From contig JALHSW010000548.1 in NCBI GenBank assembly GCA_022865365.1, positions 1-5,807 on the forward strand: a DNA stretch of 5,807 bases, given 5' to 3'. The notes under the pieces were generated by a model. It was not told the origin of the DNA and ran no database searches. It saw only the letters and a list, made by a program, of their open reading frames with translations. The position numbers and the translations under genes are program-made. Source of the stretch: Acidimicrobiia bacterium. GTDB taxonomy: Bacteria > Actinomycetota > Acidimicrobiia > IMCC26256 > PALSA-555. This document shows, piece after piece, positions 1-5,655 of this stretch (position 1 is its first letter; each line of letters opens with the position of its first letter).

Positions 1-403
1 AGCGCTGCGTGGCCCACGCGACCCCGAAGGTGTTCAGGATCGTTGTCGCCGACCCCGAGCGCAGTGCCCGCGCGGCCTCGTACGGTGCGGTCGCGGCCCA
101 GCGCATGCCCCCGCCGGCCTTCGACTCCCACATGTCGTGGTTCGTGCCGAAGTACTCGTGGAACGCGGCGACGTCGAACTGCTCCGGCAGCGGGATGTGC
201 ATCAGGCCGTCGACGTCGGTCGGCTGGAGCCCGGCGTCCGCGATGGCGCGCTCCACCGCCGACCCGACGATCTCGAGCACCCTACGACCCGACGCCTTGG
301 TGTGGTCGGACTCGCCGACCCCGCAGACCGCGACGGCCCCGCTGATGTCGTCGTACTCCGTGGCCCAACCCCAGTCGTTCGCCTTGTCGTCCAGGCGCGC
401 CAC
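1..403 (-). CDS. Thiolase-superfamily protein (SCPx / lipid-transfer / acetyl-CoA acetyltransferase type), N-terminal part, cut by the window edge
   Basis: Reading the minus strand from a GTG at 403 gives 134 residues with no stop before the left edge. The start is chosen because a strong purine-rich ribosome binding site (410-421) lies 6 bases upstream and the preceding gene stops at 423. Residues about 24-70 (AVCGVGESDHTKASGR, then LEIVGSAVERAIADAGL, then DVDGLMHIP) match the usual opening of SCPx-like thiolases: a GVGES/T-type first strand, a helix ending in ADAGL, and a VDGL motif. Around residues 94-112, where classical thiolases carry the nucleophilic Cys, the sequence reads ESKAGGGMRWAATAPYEAA, with no Cys. 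In this family such proteins act on acyl-CoA thioesters in the cytoplasm. Several Cys-less members, such as the steroid side-chain aldolase Ltp2, are retro-aldolases that work with a DUF35 partner. Such a partner would lie beyond the left edge if present. The family call is firm; the reaction is inference. Confidence 0.85.
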   Translation of the reverse strand, partial: MARLDDKANDWGWATEYDDISGAVAVCGVGESDHTKASGRRVLEIVGSAVERAIADAGLQPTDVDGLMHIPLPEQFDVAAFHEYFGTNHDMWESKAGGGMRWAATAPYEAARALRSGSATTILNTFGVAWATQR

Positions 404-409
404 GATCAG

Positions 410-421
410 CTCCCCTTCTCC
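410..421 (-). promoter_or_regulatory. Ribosome binding site of the thiolase-like gene
   Basis: On the minus strand GGAGAAGGGGAG precedes the GTG at 403 by 6 bases. It lies between the CoA-transferase stop codon (425-423) and the thiolase start. It fixes the GTG start, because no ATG lies nearby in the same frame, and it indicates independent re-initiation within one mRNA. Confidence 0.7.
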
Positions 422-422
422 C

Positions 423-2792
423 TCAACTGCCCACGGGCCGCTCGCCGATGACGTCGATGTCACGGAGGTGGGCAAGCTCGTCGGATGTCAGCCCGAGCTC
501 TGTCCCGAGGATCTCGTCGTTGTGCTCGCCCAGCGTCGGCGACGGGCGGCGGATCCAGGTGCGCCCGGCGCGCCCGGCGTAGCGGAACGGCACCATCGGG
601 ATCGGGTGGGCGCCGGTGACCGGGTGCTCCTCGACCTCGAGGAACCCGCGTTCGCCGAGCTGGGGGTTGCGGGCGATGTCCCGTGCGTCCTCGACGTACC
701 CGGCGGGGACGCCGTGGCTCGCGAGCATCTCGGCGAGCTCGCGGGCGTCGCGGGTCTCGCACCAGAGGCCGAGGTGCTCGTCGATGCGATTATGCGCTGC
801 GAAGCGACCGGCAGCAGTCCCGAGCGCGGGATCGGCCGCCCACTCGGGGTCGTCGAGCACCGTGCGCATCGCCAACCACTGCGCGTCGGTGGCGATGGCG
901 AGCGCGAGCCACTCTTCGTGTCCCGCGCAGGCGTACAGGTTCTGGGGTGCGGCGAGCGGGCCGCGGTTCCCGTTGCGCCCCAGCAAGGTGCCACTCGCCC
1001 CGTACTCCACCACCTGCTCGGCTGCGGCGTTGAGCGCAGCTTCGATCATCGTTACCTCGACGAGATGGCCTTCGCCGCTACTCGCACGATCGCGCAAGGC
1101 CAGCATGGTCGCGAACACTGCGTGCATGGCGGCGAGCGGATCGCACGCGCCACGGGGGAGCAGCGGCGGGCCGTCGGGCCAGCCAGTCACCCACGCCATC
1201 CCGGTTATCCCTTCCATGGTCTGGGCGAAGCCGGTCCGATCTCGCCACGGTCCACTCAACCCGTACGCCGGCAGCCGCACCATGGTGAGACGCGGGTTGC
1301 GCGCGTGCAGGACGTCCCAGCCCAGGTCGAACTGCTCCATCACGCGGGGGGTGAAGTTCTCGAGGAGGACGTCGGCCGTGTCGGCGAGTCGGAGCAGGAG
1401 GTCGCGACCCTCGGGGCGGGTCAGGTCGAGCGTGATCCCACGCTTTCCGATGTTCGCGCCGTGGAACAACGGTCCCCACTCCCACCAGAGATCCTCGGGT
1501 GGCCGCTTGGTGGAGGTGTAGCGCATGAGGTCGGGCCGGGTGACCGACTCGACCTTGATCACATCGGCACCGAGGCACGCCAGCATGTGGGTCGCAGCCG
1601 GTCCGGCCCACCACGCGGTGCAGTCGAGCACGCGTACGCCCGACAGCGGCCGCGGGTCGGGTCCCTCGTCTTCCTTGTCGCCCACGAGAGGGATCGCAGG
1701 GTGGGTGCGCGGCGCCCAATCGATCGTGTCGTCGTGCTCACCGATGTCGGGCGACGCGGTGAACGGGCGAGCCTGCAGGCCCGAGATCCGATACGGAACC
1801 CGCGGTTGGACGAAGCGACCGCGCGGGTTCTCCACGAACGTGCCGGTCGCCTCGAAGTGGTCGAAGCCGGTCACCGTGGCACCGTTGCCGACGGGCCCGC
1901 TCGGGATGCGCAGCAGCGTGGCCTCTTCGAGGAGCTCTGCGGTCGTGTGTCTCAAGGTGTATGCGTGCGACATCGCGAGCGTCTCGTCGCGTCGCTTGAA
2001 CCGTCCCATGACTTTCGCGAGGTAGCGGTCCTCGATCATGTCGGGCCGACCGATGAGGAGGAGGAAGTCGGCGAACTGCTGCGCGCTGTTCGTGGTGAAC
2101 GCGATGTAACCGTCGGCGGTGGGCTCGATCGAGGGGATCTCGATGGAGCGCGTCGGTCGACGCATCTCGGGCCAGCCGAGGAACTCCGCGAACACCGAGG
2201 TGTAGGTGTTCATCGTCAAGGCCATGCAGTCGAGGAGCGCGACGTCGACGTGCTCACCGCGACCCGTTCGGGTCGCCTGGAGCCAGGCACCGACCGCGGC
2301 GACCGCAGCGTACGTTCCCGAGACCCACTCTCCGATCCGCCCGCCGGCCGCGACCGGCGGGTCCTCGGGAAGGCCTCGGGTCGCGATCGAGCCGCACCAT
2401 GCCTGCAGCGTGAACTCGGTGGCGGCCCACTCCGCCCACGATCCGCGCTGCCCGAACGGCGTGATCGACACGACCACGAGTCCCGGGTTTCGCTCGCGCA
2501 CGCGGCCGGCCTCGAGCCCCTGGGAGAGCCAGCGCCCGGGTGGACCGCTCTCGACGACGATGTCGGCTGCCGCGCACAAGTCGACGACGTGGTCGTCGTC
2601 GGGTGCGCCGGTCACGCTGCGCCGTGACGTGTGCAGGAACTCGAACAGCGCGCCCGACCGCCACGCGCGCAACGGGTCACCGCTGGGTGGCTCGACCTTG
2701 ACCACGTCAGCTCCCGCGTCGGCGAGCAGCTTCGTGCAGTAGGGGCCGGCGATCTCCGTCGAGAGATCGACGACCCGCATGCCGTCGAGCAC
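423..2792 (-). CDS. Tandem-domain family III CoA-transferase (CaiB/BaiF, formyl-CoA transferase-like)
   Basis: A 789-residue cytoplasmic protein made of two CaiB/BaiF units: domain 1 at about residues 1-360 and domain 2 at about 383-789. Each opens with the characteristic strand and loop (GMRVVDLSTEIAGPYCTKLL then GADVVKVE; GVRVLDCTAWWAGPAATHML then GADVIKVE), and each has the helix after the active site (TGRGEHVDVALLD at 176-188; SGEGHLVEVTMIE at 572-584). The family moves CoA between carboxylic acids, so this enzyme probably activates an acid using an acyl-CoA donor. The catalytic Asp, Asp169 in Frc, aligns by eye with D551 (RGACDPLAAMHA) in domain 2 but with E155 (GRIGEWVSG) in domain 1. 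The frame stays open upstream to 3068. The GTG at 2792 is preferred because homology begins at residue 2 and AGAAGGG sits 9 bases upstream; the ATG at 2780 is the alternative. Single-domain relatives are about 400 residues, so this is a natural duplication. The thiolase-like gene follows after 19 bases, suggesting an operon for acyl-CoA breakdown. The substrate is unknown. Confidence 0.93.
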   Translation of the reverse strand: MLDGMRVVDLSTEIAGPYCTKLLADAGADVVKVEPPSGDPLRAWRSGALFEFLHTSRRSVTGAPDDDHVVDLCAAADIVVESGPPGRWLSQGLEAGRVRERNPGLVVVSITPFGQRGSWAEWAATEFTLQAWCGSIATRGLPEDPPVAAGGRIGEWVSGTYAAVAAVGAWLQATRTGRGEHVDVALLDCMALTMNTYTSVFAEFLGWPEMRRPTRSIEIPSIEPTADGYIAFTTNSAQQFADFLLLIGRPDMIEDRYLAKVMGRFKRRDETLAMSHAYTLRHTTAELLEEATLLRIPSGPVGNGATVTGFDHFEATGTFVENPRGRFVQPRVPYRISGLQARPFTASPDIGEHDDTIDWAPRTHPAIPLVGDKEDEGPDPRPLSGVRVLDCTAWWAGPAATHMLACLGADVIKVESVTRPDLMRYTSTKRPPEDLWWEWGPLFHGANIGKRGITLDLTRPEGRDLLLRLADTADVLLENFTPRVMEQFDLGWDVLHARNPRLTMVRLPAYGLSGPWRDRTGFAQTMEGITGMAWVTGWPDGPPLLPRGACDPLAAMHAVFATMLALRDRASSGEGHLVEVTMIEAALNAAAEQVVEYGASGTLLGRNGNRGPLAAPQNLYACAGHEEWLALAIATDAQWLAMRTVLDDPEWAADPALGTAAGRFAAHNRIDEHLGLWCETRDARELAEMLASHGVPAGYVEDARDIARNPQLGERGFLEVEEHPVTGAHPIPMVPFRYAGRAGRTWIRRPSPTLGEHNDEILGTELGLTSDELAHLRDIDVIGERPVGS

Positions 2793-2801
2793 GCGCGTGG
2801 G

Positions 2802-2808
2802 CCCTTCT
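2802..2808 (-). promoter_or_regulatory. Ribosome binding site deciding the CoA-transferase start
   Basis: AGAAGGG on the minus strand lies 9 bases upstream of the GTG at 2792. The open frame extends much further upstream, over the start of the divergent gene, but the residues encoded there are low-complexity R/G/A/P with no family similarity. This site is the best argument for the internal GTG start. Confidence 0.5.
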
Positions 2809-2896
2809 GGTCGCGGACCGATGGTGGGAGACGAGAGGGCGCAGCCTCGCACACCGCGAGCCGGGGTCGCCAAGACCGCAGGCCCCGTGGTTCCCG

Positions 2897-2902
2897 TAGG
2901 CT
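2897..2902 (+). promoter_or_regulatory. -10-like box (TAGGCT) for a probably leaderless transcript
   Basis: TAGGCT fits the actinobacterial TANNNT -10 pattern and ends 8 bases before the GTG start at 2911. Transcription would then begin at or within a couple of bases of the start codon. No Shine-Dalgarno-like purine stretch lies between the box and GTG, which agrees with leaderless translation, common in Actinomycetota. No clear -35 element is visible at the expected distance. Confidence 0.45.
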
Positions 2903-2910
2903 CACGGCCC

Positions 2911-3924
2911 GTGGAACCCCTTCGGATCGGCACGCTCGGCGCGGCGCGCATCACACCCACAGCACTGTGCAAGCCGGCAGCCCGACTCCCGGGCGCCGAG
3001 GTCGTGGCGGTCGCCGCCCGCGATGAGGGTCGAGCGCAGAAGTTCGCGGCCAAGCACGGGATCGCCACTGTCCATGGTTCCTACGAGGCGCTGCTCGCTG
3101 ACGGCAACGTGGAAGCGGTCTACAACCCGCTCCCGAACGGTCTCCACGGCAAGTGGACCCTTGCCGCGCTCGCGGCGGGCAAGCACGTGCTGTGCGAGAA
3201 GCCGTTCACGGCCAACGTCGAGGAGGCCGAGCAAGTCGCCGCGGTCGCGTCGGCGTCGGGCCTGGTGGTGATGGAGGCGTTCCATTACCGGTACCACCCG
3301 CTCGTCACCCGTCTCCTGGAGATCGTGCGTGACGAGTTGGGGCCCATCCGACGGGTCGAGACGCGCATGTGCATCCCGCTACCCATGCGCAACGACATCC
3401 GCTACGACCTGGCCCTGGCCGGCGGCGCGCTCATGGACGTCGGCTGCTACGCCATCCACCAGCTCCGGACCTTGGCGGGCGCGGAGCCCGAAGTCGTCTC
3501 GGCCGAGGCGAAGACCATCCGCCCCGGGGTCGACCGCTGGGCGAAGGCCGAGATGCGCTTCGCCGACGGGAGCACCGGCGCGATCGAATGTGCGCTCCTG
3601 TCGGGCAAGGTCCTCACGCTGGGGGCCCGGGTCATGGGCGAACGGGGCGAGCTCAAGGTCACGAACCTCACCGGGCCGCAGTACTACCACCGCGTCGTGG
3701 TGAAGACCCAGGACCCGGGCTCGGGGGTCAAGGCGCGCCGGAGCGAGAAGGTCAAGGGTGAGGCGACCTACTGGTACCAGCTCGAGGCGTTCACCAAGGC
3801 CGTGCGCGAAGGCGGTCCGGTGCTTACGCCGCCAGCCGACTCGATTGCGAACATGCGCGTGATCGACGCGGTGTACCGCGCCGCCGGGCTCGAACCCCGC
3901 CAACCCAGCTCCCCTGGTGCATGA
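2911..3924 (+). CDS. Gfo/Idh/MocA-family NAD(P)-dependent oxidoreductase
   Basis: A 337-residue protein, the normal size for this family. An N-terminal Rossmann fold starts at once (LRIGTLGAARI, residues 4-14, a variant of the GxGxxA dinucleotide loop), followed by strand VVAVAARD (31-38). The hallmark motif CEKPF is at 95-99 with the likely catalytic Lys at 97. The C-terminal alpha/beta substrate domain includes EAFHYRYHP (122-130) and GGALMDVGCYAIH (171-183). K97, D176 and Y180 occupy the positions expected for the active site. The EAFxYRxHP and DxGxY motifs most resemble the dihydrodiol dehydrogenase / D-xylose dehydrogenase branch. It probably oxidises or reduces a cyclic alcohol, sugar or diol in the cytoplasm; the exact substrate cannot be stated. 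The GTG at 2911 is chosen because homology begins at its second residue; upstream in-frame codons encode low-complexity sequence. Its stop overlaps the next gene's start by 4 bases (ATGA, 3921-3924), so the two are translationally coupled. Confidence 0.93.
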   Translation: MEPLRIGTLGAARITPTALCKPAARLPGAEVVAVAARDEGRAQKFAAKHGIATVHGSYEALLADGNVEAVYNPLPNGLHGKWTLAALAAGKHVLCEKPFTANVEEAEQVAAVASASGLVVMEAFHYRYHPLVTRLLEIVRDELGPIRRVETRMCIPLPMRNDIRYDLALAGGALMDVGCYAIHQLRTLAGAEPEVVSAEAKTIRPGVDRWAKAEMRFADGSTGAIECALLSGKVLTLGARVMGERGELKVTNLTGPQYYHRVVVKTQDPGSGVKARRSEKVKGEATYWYQLEAFTKAVREGGPVLTPPADSIANMRVIDAVYRAAGLEPRQPSSPGA

Positions 3925-4661
3925 GTGCGCACATGAGCTCGCTACCCGCGTTCACTCGTCGCGACGTGGAGTTCGCGGGGGTCGGCGGCGTCACGCTCCG
4001 AGGTTGGTGCTACCTACCTGCCGACGGGGCGAGCGATGCTCCGGTCCCGGGTGTTGTGCTCGCGCACGGCTTCTCGGCCGTGAAGGAGATGGCCCTCGAT
4101 CGCTTCGCCGAGGTGTTCGCGGCTGCCGGGCTCGCGGTCCTCGTGTACGACCACCGCAACCTCGGCGCGAGCGACGGCGAGCCGCGCCAGCGCATCGACG
4201 CGTGGGCTCAGATCCGCGACTACCGCCGCGCGCTCGACTGGCTCGGCGCCCGGCCCGAGGTGGACGGTGATCGGCTCTCGGTCTGGGGGTCGAGCTTCAG
4301 CGGTGGGGAGGTGCTGGTGATCGGTGCCACCGACGACCGCGTGCGTGCGGTGGTGGCCCAGGCGCCGTTCGTCGGGAACCCCGAGCTCGAGGATGCCGAC
4401 GGCGCCGACTTCGCGGCGATCCGTGCCGCCGCGCTCGGTGACGAGCCCGGACCCGGCGAGCAGATGGTCGGCCCCCTGCCTGTGGTGGCTGCCGATCCCG
4501 CGACCTTGGCGGCGCTGCCCCAACCCGAGTCTTGGGAGTGGTTCTGCACTTCGGCGCAGCAGGCGCCGTCGTGGAAGAACGAGGTGACGCTCCTGCTCGA
4601 TGGCGCGGCCGCACCGTTCGAGCCTGCGCTCGCCGCGGCACGCCTCGAGGCACGCTGTTGA
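3921..4661 (+). CDS. Alpha/beta hydrolase, N-terminal portion carrying the nucleophile (frame interrupted before the acid and His residues)
   Basis: This frame encodes 246 residues of a serine hydrolase related to the YcjY / S15-like and polyketide-transferase-like group. Strand and oxyanion segment PGVVLAHGFSAVKEMALDRFA is at about 43-63, the VYDHRNLGASDG turn at 75-86, and the nucleophile elbow VWGSSFSGGEVL at 121-132 with the likely nucleophile S125. The motif is GxSxSGG rather than strict GxSxG, as seen in this subgroup. The usual lid and cap region follows. The frame then ends abruptly at TGA 4659-4661, shortly after EPALAAARLEARC, just before the strand that normally carries the catalytic acid. 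The missing C-terminus is encoded in the -1 frame immediately downstream (next entry); together the pieces total about 305 residues, the usual family length. The start ATG overlaps the oxidoreductase stop (ATGA). Probable roles are hydrolysis of an ester, lactone or thioester. It is either a frameshifted gene or an assembly error; as drawn it lacks the full triad. Confidence 0.85.
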   Translation: MSAHMSSLPAFTRRDVEFAGVGGVTLRGWCYLPADGASDAPVPGVVLAHGFSAVKEMALDRFAEVFAAAGLAVLVYDHRNLGASDGEPRQRIDAWAQIRDYRRALDWLGARPEVDGDRLSVWGSSFSGGEVLVIGATDDRVRAVVAQAPFVGNPELEDADGADFAAIRAAALGDEPGPGEQMVGPLPVVAADPATLAALPQPESWEWFCTSAQQAPSWKNEVTLLLDGAAAPFEPALAAARLEARC

Positions 4662-4840
4662 TGATCGTCGCGACCGAGGATCGTGTCGCCGACACCGAGC
4701 TCGCCCTCGCTGCGTTCGAGTGTGCCGGCGAACCGAAGCGGCTCGAGCTGGTGGGCGACCACTTCGTCGTCTACCACGGGTCCGGCTTCGCGCAGGCCAG
4801 CGGTGCCGCCCGTGACTTCCTCGTCGAGGTGCTGATGTGA
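4661..4840 (+). CDS. Alpha/beta hydrolase, C-terminal portion (catalytic Asp and His) in the -1 frame
   Basis: A 59-residue stretch that clearly continues the preceding hydrolase. It starts with the core strand LLMIVATED (the two Leu codons lie just upstream of the ATG), with the probable acid at D7. It then has LALAAFECAGEPKRLELVGDH and FVVYHGSGF, with the probable catalytic His at 35, and a closing helix AARDFLVEVL. The frame is open further back (at least to 4532), so the join could lie anywhere from about 4626 to 4661. As a separate product it could start at ATG 4661, whose A is shared with the upstream stop (TGATG), with a weak GAGG 10 bases before. A 59-residue fragment would not fold into an enzyme alone. 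The simplest reading is one gene with a single missing base; separate expression is the alternative. The stop overlaps the NUDIX start by GTGA. Confidence 0.6.
   Translation: MIVATEDRVADTELALAAFECAGEPKRLELVGDHFVVYHGSGFAQASGAARDFLVEVLM
4826..4831 (+). promoter_or_regulatory. Ribosome binding site for the NUDIX gene
   Basis: GAGGTG lies inside the 3' end of the hydrolase C-terminal frame and precedes the GTG at 4837 by 5 bases. It supports the GTG start rather than the nearby ATG at 4835, which is in the hydrolase frame. Combined with the GTGA overlap it suggests translational coupling. Confidence 0.55.
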
Positions 4841-5562
4841 CCGACGAGACGCGCTTCGAGCGCTGGCTCCGCGACGGCGAGCGCACCGAAGGCGATGCGA
4901 TCCCCGCGGCGACGGTCGTCCTGGTGCGCGAGCGCAGCGGCACCATCGAGACGCTCATGCTCCGCAAGAACTCCAAGATCGCGTTCGGTGGGATGTGGGT
5001 GTTCCCGGGTGGGCGCATCGACGACGAGGATCGGGTCGGGGCACCCGATGTCGCGACGGCCGCCCGTCGAGCCGCAGTCCGCGAGGCGGCCGAGGAAGCG
5101 GGGCTCGCGGTCGATGAGGATTCCCTGGCGTGGATCTCGCACTGGCTGCCACCGGGGATCGCGCCCAAGCGGTACGCGACCTGGTTCTTCGTCGCCCCTG
5201 CGCCCGGCGGTGACGTGACCATCGACGGTGGAGAGATCCACGAGTCGGACTGGATGCAGCCACGCGATGCCCTCACCCGGCGCGACGCGCTCGAGATCGA
5301 GCTCGCACCTCCCACGTGGATGACGCTGCATTACCTCGGCGCCTTCGACGACCTTGACTCGCTGATGCGAGACGCCGAGGAGCGCGAGCCGTTCTTCTAC
5401 GAGACGCACATCGCCAAAGGCGCCGGGGGGGTCGTTGCCCTCTGGGCCGGGGACGTCGGCTACGGAGTCGAGCCGCTCGACGACGCGGCGCTGGAGACCA
5501 AGGGGCCTCGCCATCGCCTCTGGATGGCCGACCCCTGGCGCCTCGAGCGCGATCTTCCCTGA
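4837..5562 (+). CDS. NUDIX hydrolase, NUDT19-like / CoA-diphosphatase type
   Basis: A 241-residue cytoplasmic protein. The Nudix fold begins with AATVVLVRERSGTIETLMLRK (about 24-43). The expanded Nudix box reads WVFPGGRIDDED at 54-65 and REAAEEAGL at 82-90, with the metal-binding Glu cluster E83/E86/E87. The distance from the box Gly (G59) to R82 is 22 residues, against 13 in the canonical GX5EX7RE pattern, so there is an insertion of about 9 residues, and the first Glu of the canonical spacing is not present (T74). Such DxxD plus insertion boxes are typical of NUDT19/RP2-like enzymes, several of which hydrolyse CoA and acyl-CoAs. That would fit the neighbouring CoA-transferase and thiolase: the enzyme may trim or recycle CoA esters. 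Substrate specificity is inference. A C-terminal extension after residue 165 (YLGAFDDLDSLM, ETHIA, DPWRLERDLP) is also usual in this branch. The GTG start overlaps the hydrolase stop by 4 bases and has a good binding site. Confidence 0.9.
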   Translation: MTDETRFERWLRDGERTEGDAIPAATVVLVRERSGTIETLMLRKNSKIAFGGMWVFPGGRIDDEDRVGAPDVATAARRAAVREAAEEAGLAVDEDSLAWISHWLPPGIAPKRYATWFFVAPAPGGDVTIDGGEIHESDWMQPRDALTRRDALEIELAPPTWMTLHYLGAFDDLDSLMRDAEEREPFFYETHIAKGAGGVVALWAGDVGYGVEPLDDAALETKGPRHRLWMADPWRLERDLP

Positions 5563-5634
5563 GCGCTCTTCCCGCTACCGACCTCGAAGGGACGCCAGCC
5601 CGACAGAGCCGGTGATCTCGACGTAGCTGTCGTA

Positions 5635-5654
5635 CCCCCCTGTCATGGTGGGGG
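5635..5654. repeat. C-run/G-run inverted repeat ahead of the right-edge gene
   Basis: Six C (5635-5640) and five G (5650-5654) are separated by nine bases containing TGTCATGGT. A 5-bp all-GC stem could form, and the G run ends one base before the ATG at 5656. CATGGT (5644-5649) could serve as an imperfect -10 box, 6 bases before ATG, which would make the transcript leaderless. The G run could alternatively be a crude ribosome binding site that the stem would hide. No matching -35 element is evident. The rest of the 93-bp gap (5563-5634) shows nothing I can name. Confidence 0.35.
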
Positions 5655-5655
5655 C

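Larger units (their letters stand above)
2793..2910. promoter_or_regulatory. Divergent intergenic promoter region
   Basis: This 118-bp gap separates the divergent CoA-transferase and oxidoreductase starts, so both transcription units must be driven from here or from inside each other's 5' ends. The plus-side -10-like box is listed separately. For the minus strand the best candidate is TTGGCG (2873-2868) and GAGGCT (2848-2843) with a 19-base spacer. Both boxes are imperfect and the spacer is long, so this is weak. I found no convincing long inverted repeat that would act as an operator. No regulator gene lies next to the region within the window. Confidence 0.5.

Noticed and set aside
9..2627. 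An 872-codon open frame on the plus strand
   Set aside because: It lies antisense to the CoA-transferase and thiolase-like genes. Its translation is R/G/A/P-rich with no recognisable domain, and such shadows are expected in GC-rich DNA where the true gene avoids certain codons.
2793..3068. N-terminal extension of the CoA-transferase frame up to 3068
   Set aside because: It would overlap the oxidoreductase coding region by more than 150 bases. The encoded residues are low complexity, and family similarity begins right at the GTG 2792 start with a ribosome binding site.
4532..4660. The upstream part of the -1 frame before ATG 4661 as an independent gene start
   Set aside because: Residues before about 4640 in this frame are R/G/A-rich and unlike any hydrolase. 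Family-like sequence in this frame begins only at about TPRGTLLMIV, so the upstream portion is shadow.
4014..5315. A 433-codon minus-strand open frame across the hydrolase and NUDIX genes
   Set aside because: Compositionally a shadow of the plus-strand genes, which have clear motifs. No domain is recognisable in its translation.
5545..5568. Possible terminator hairpin (GAGCGC, 12-base loop, GCGCTC) across the NUDIX stop codon
   Set aside because: The stem is only 6 bp with a long loop and only two T follow. The second arm is also part of a self-complementary GAGCGCTC. Too weak to call a terminator.
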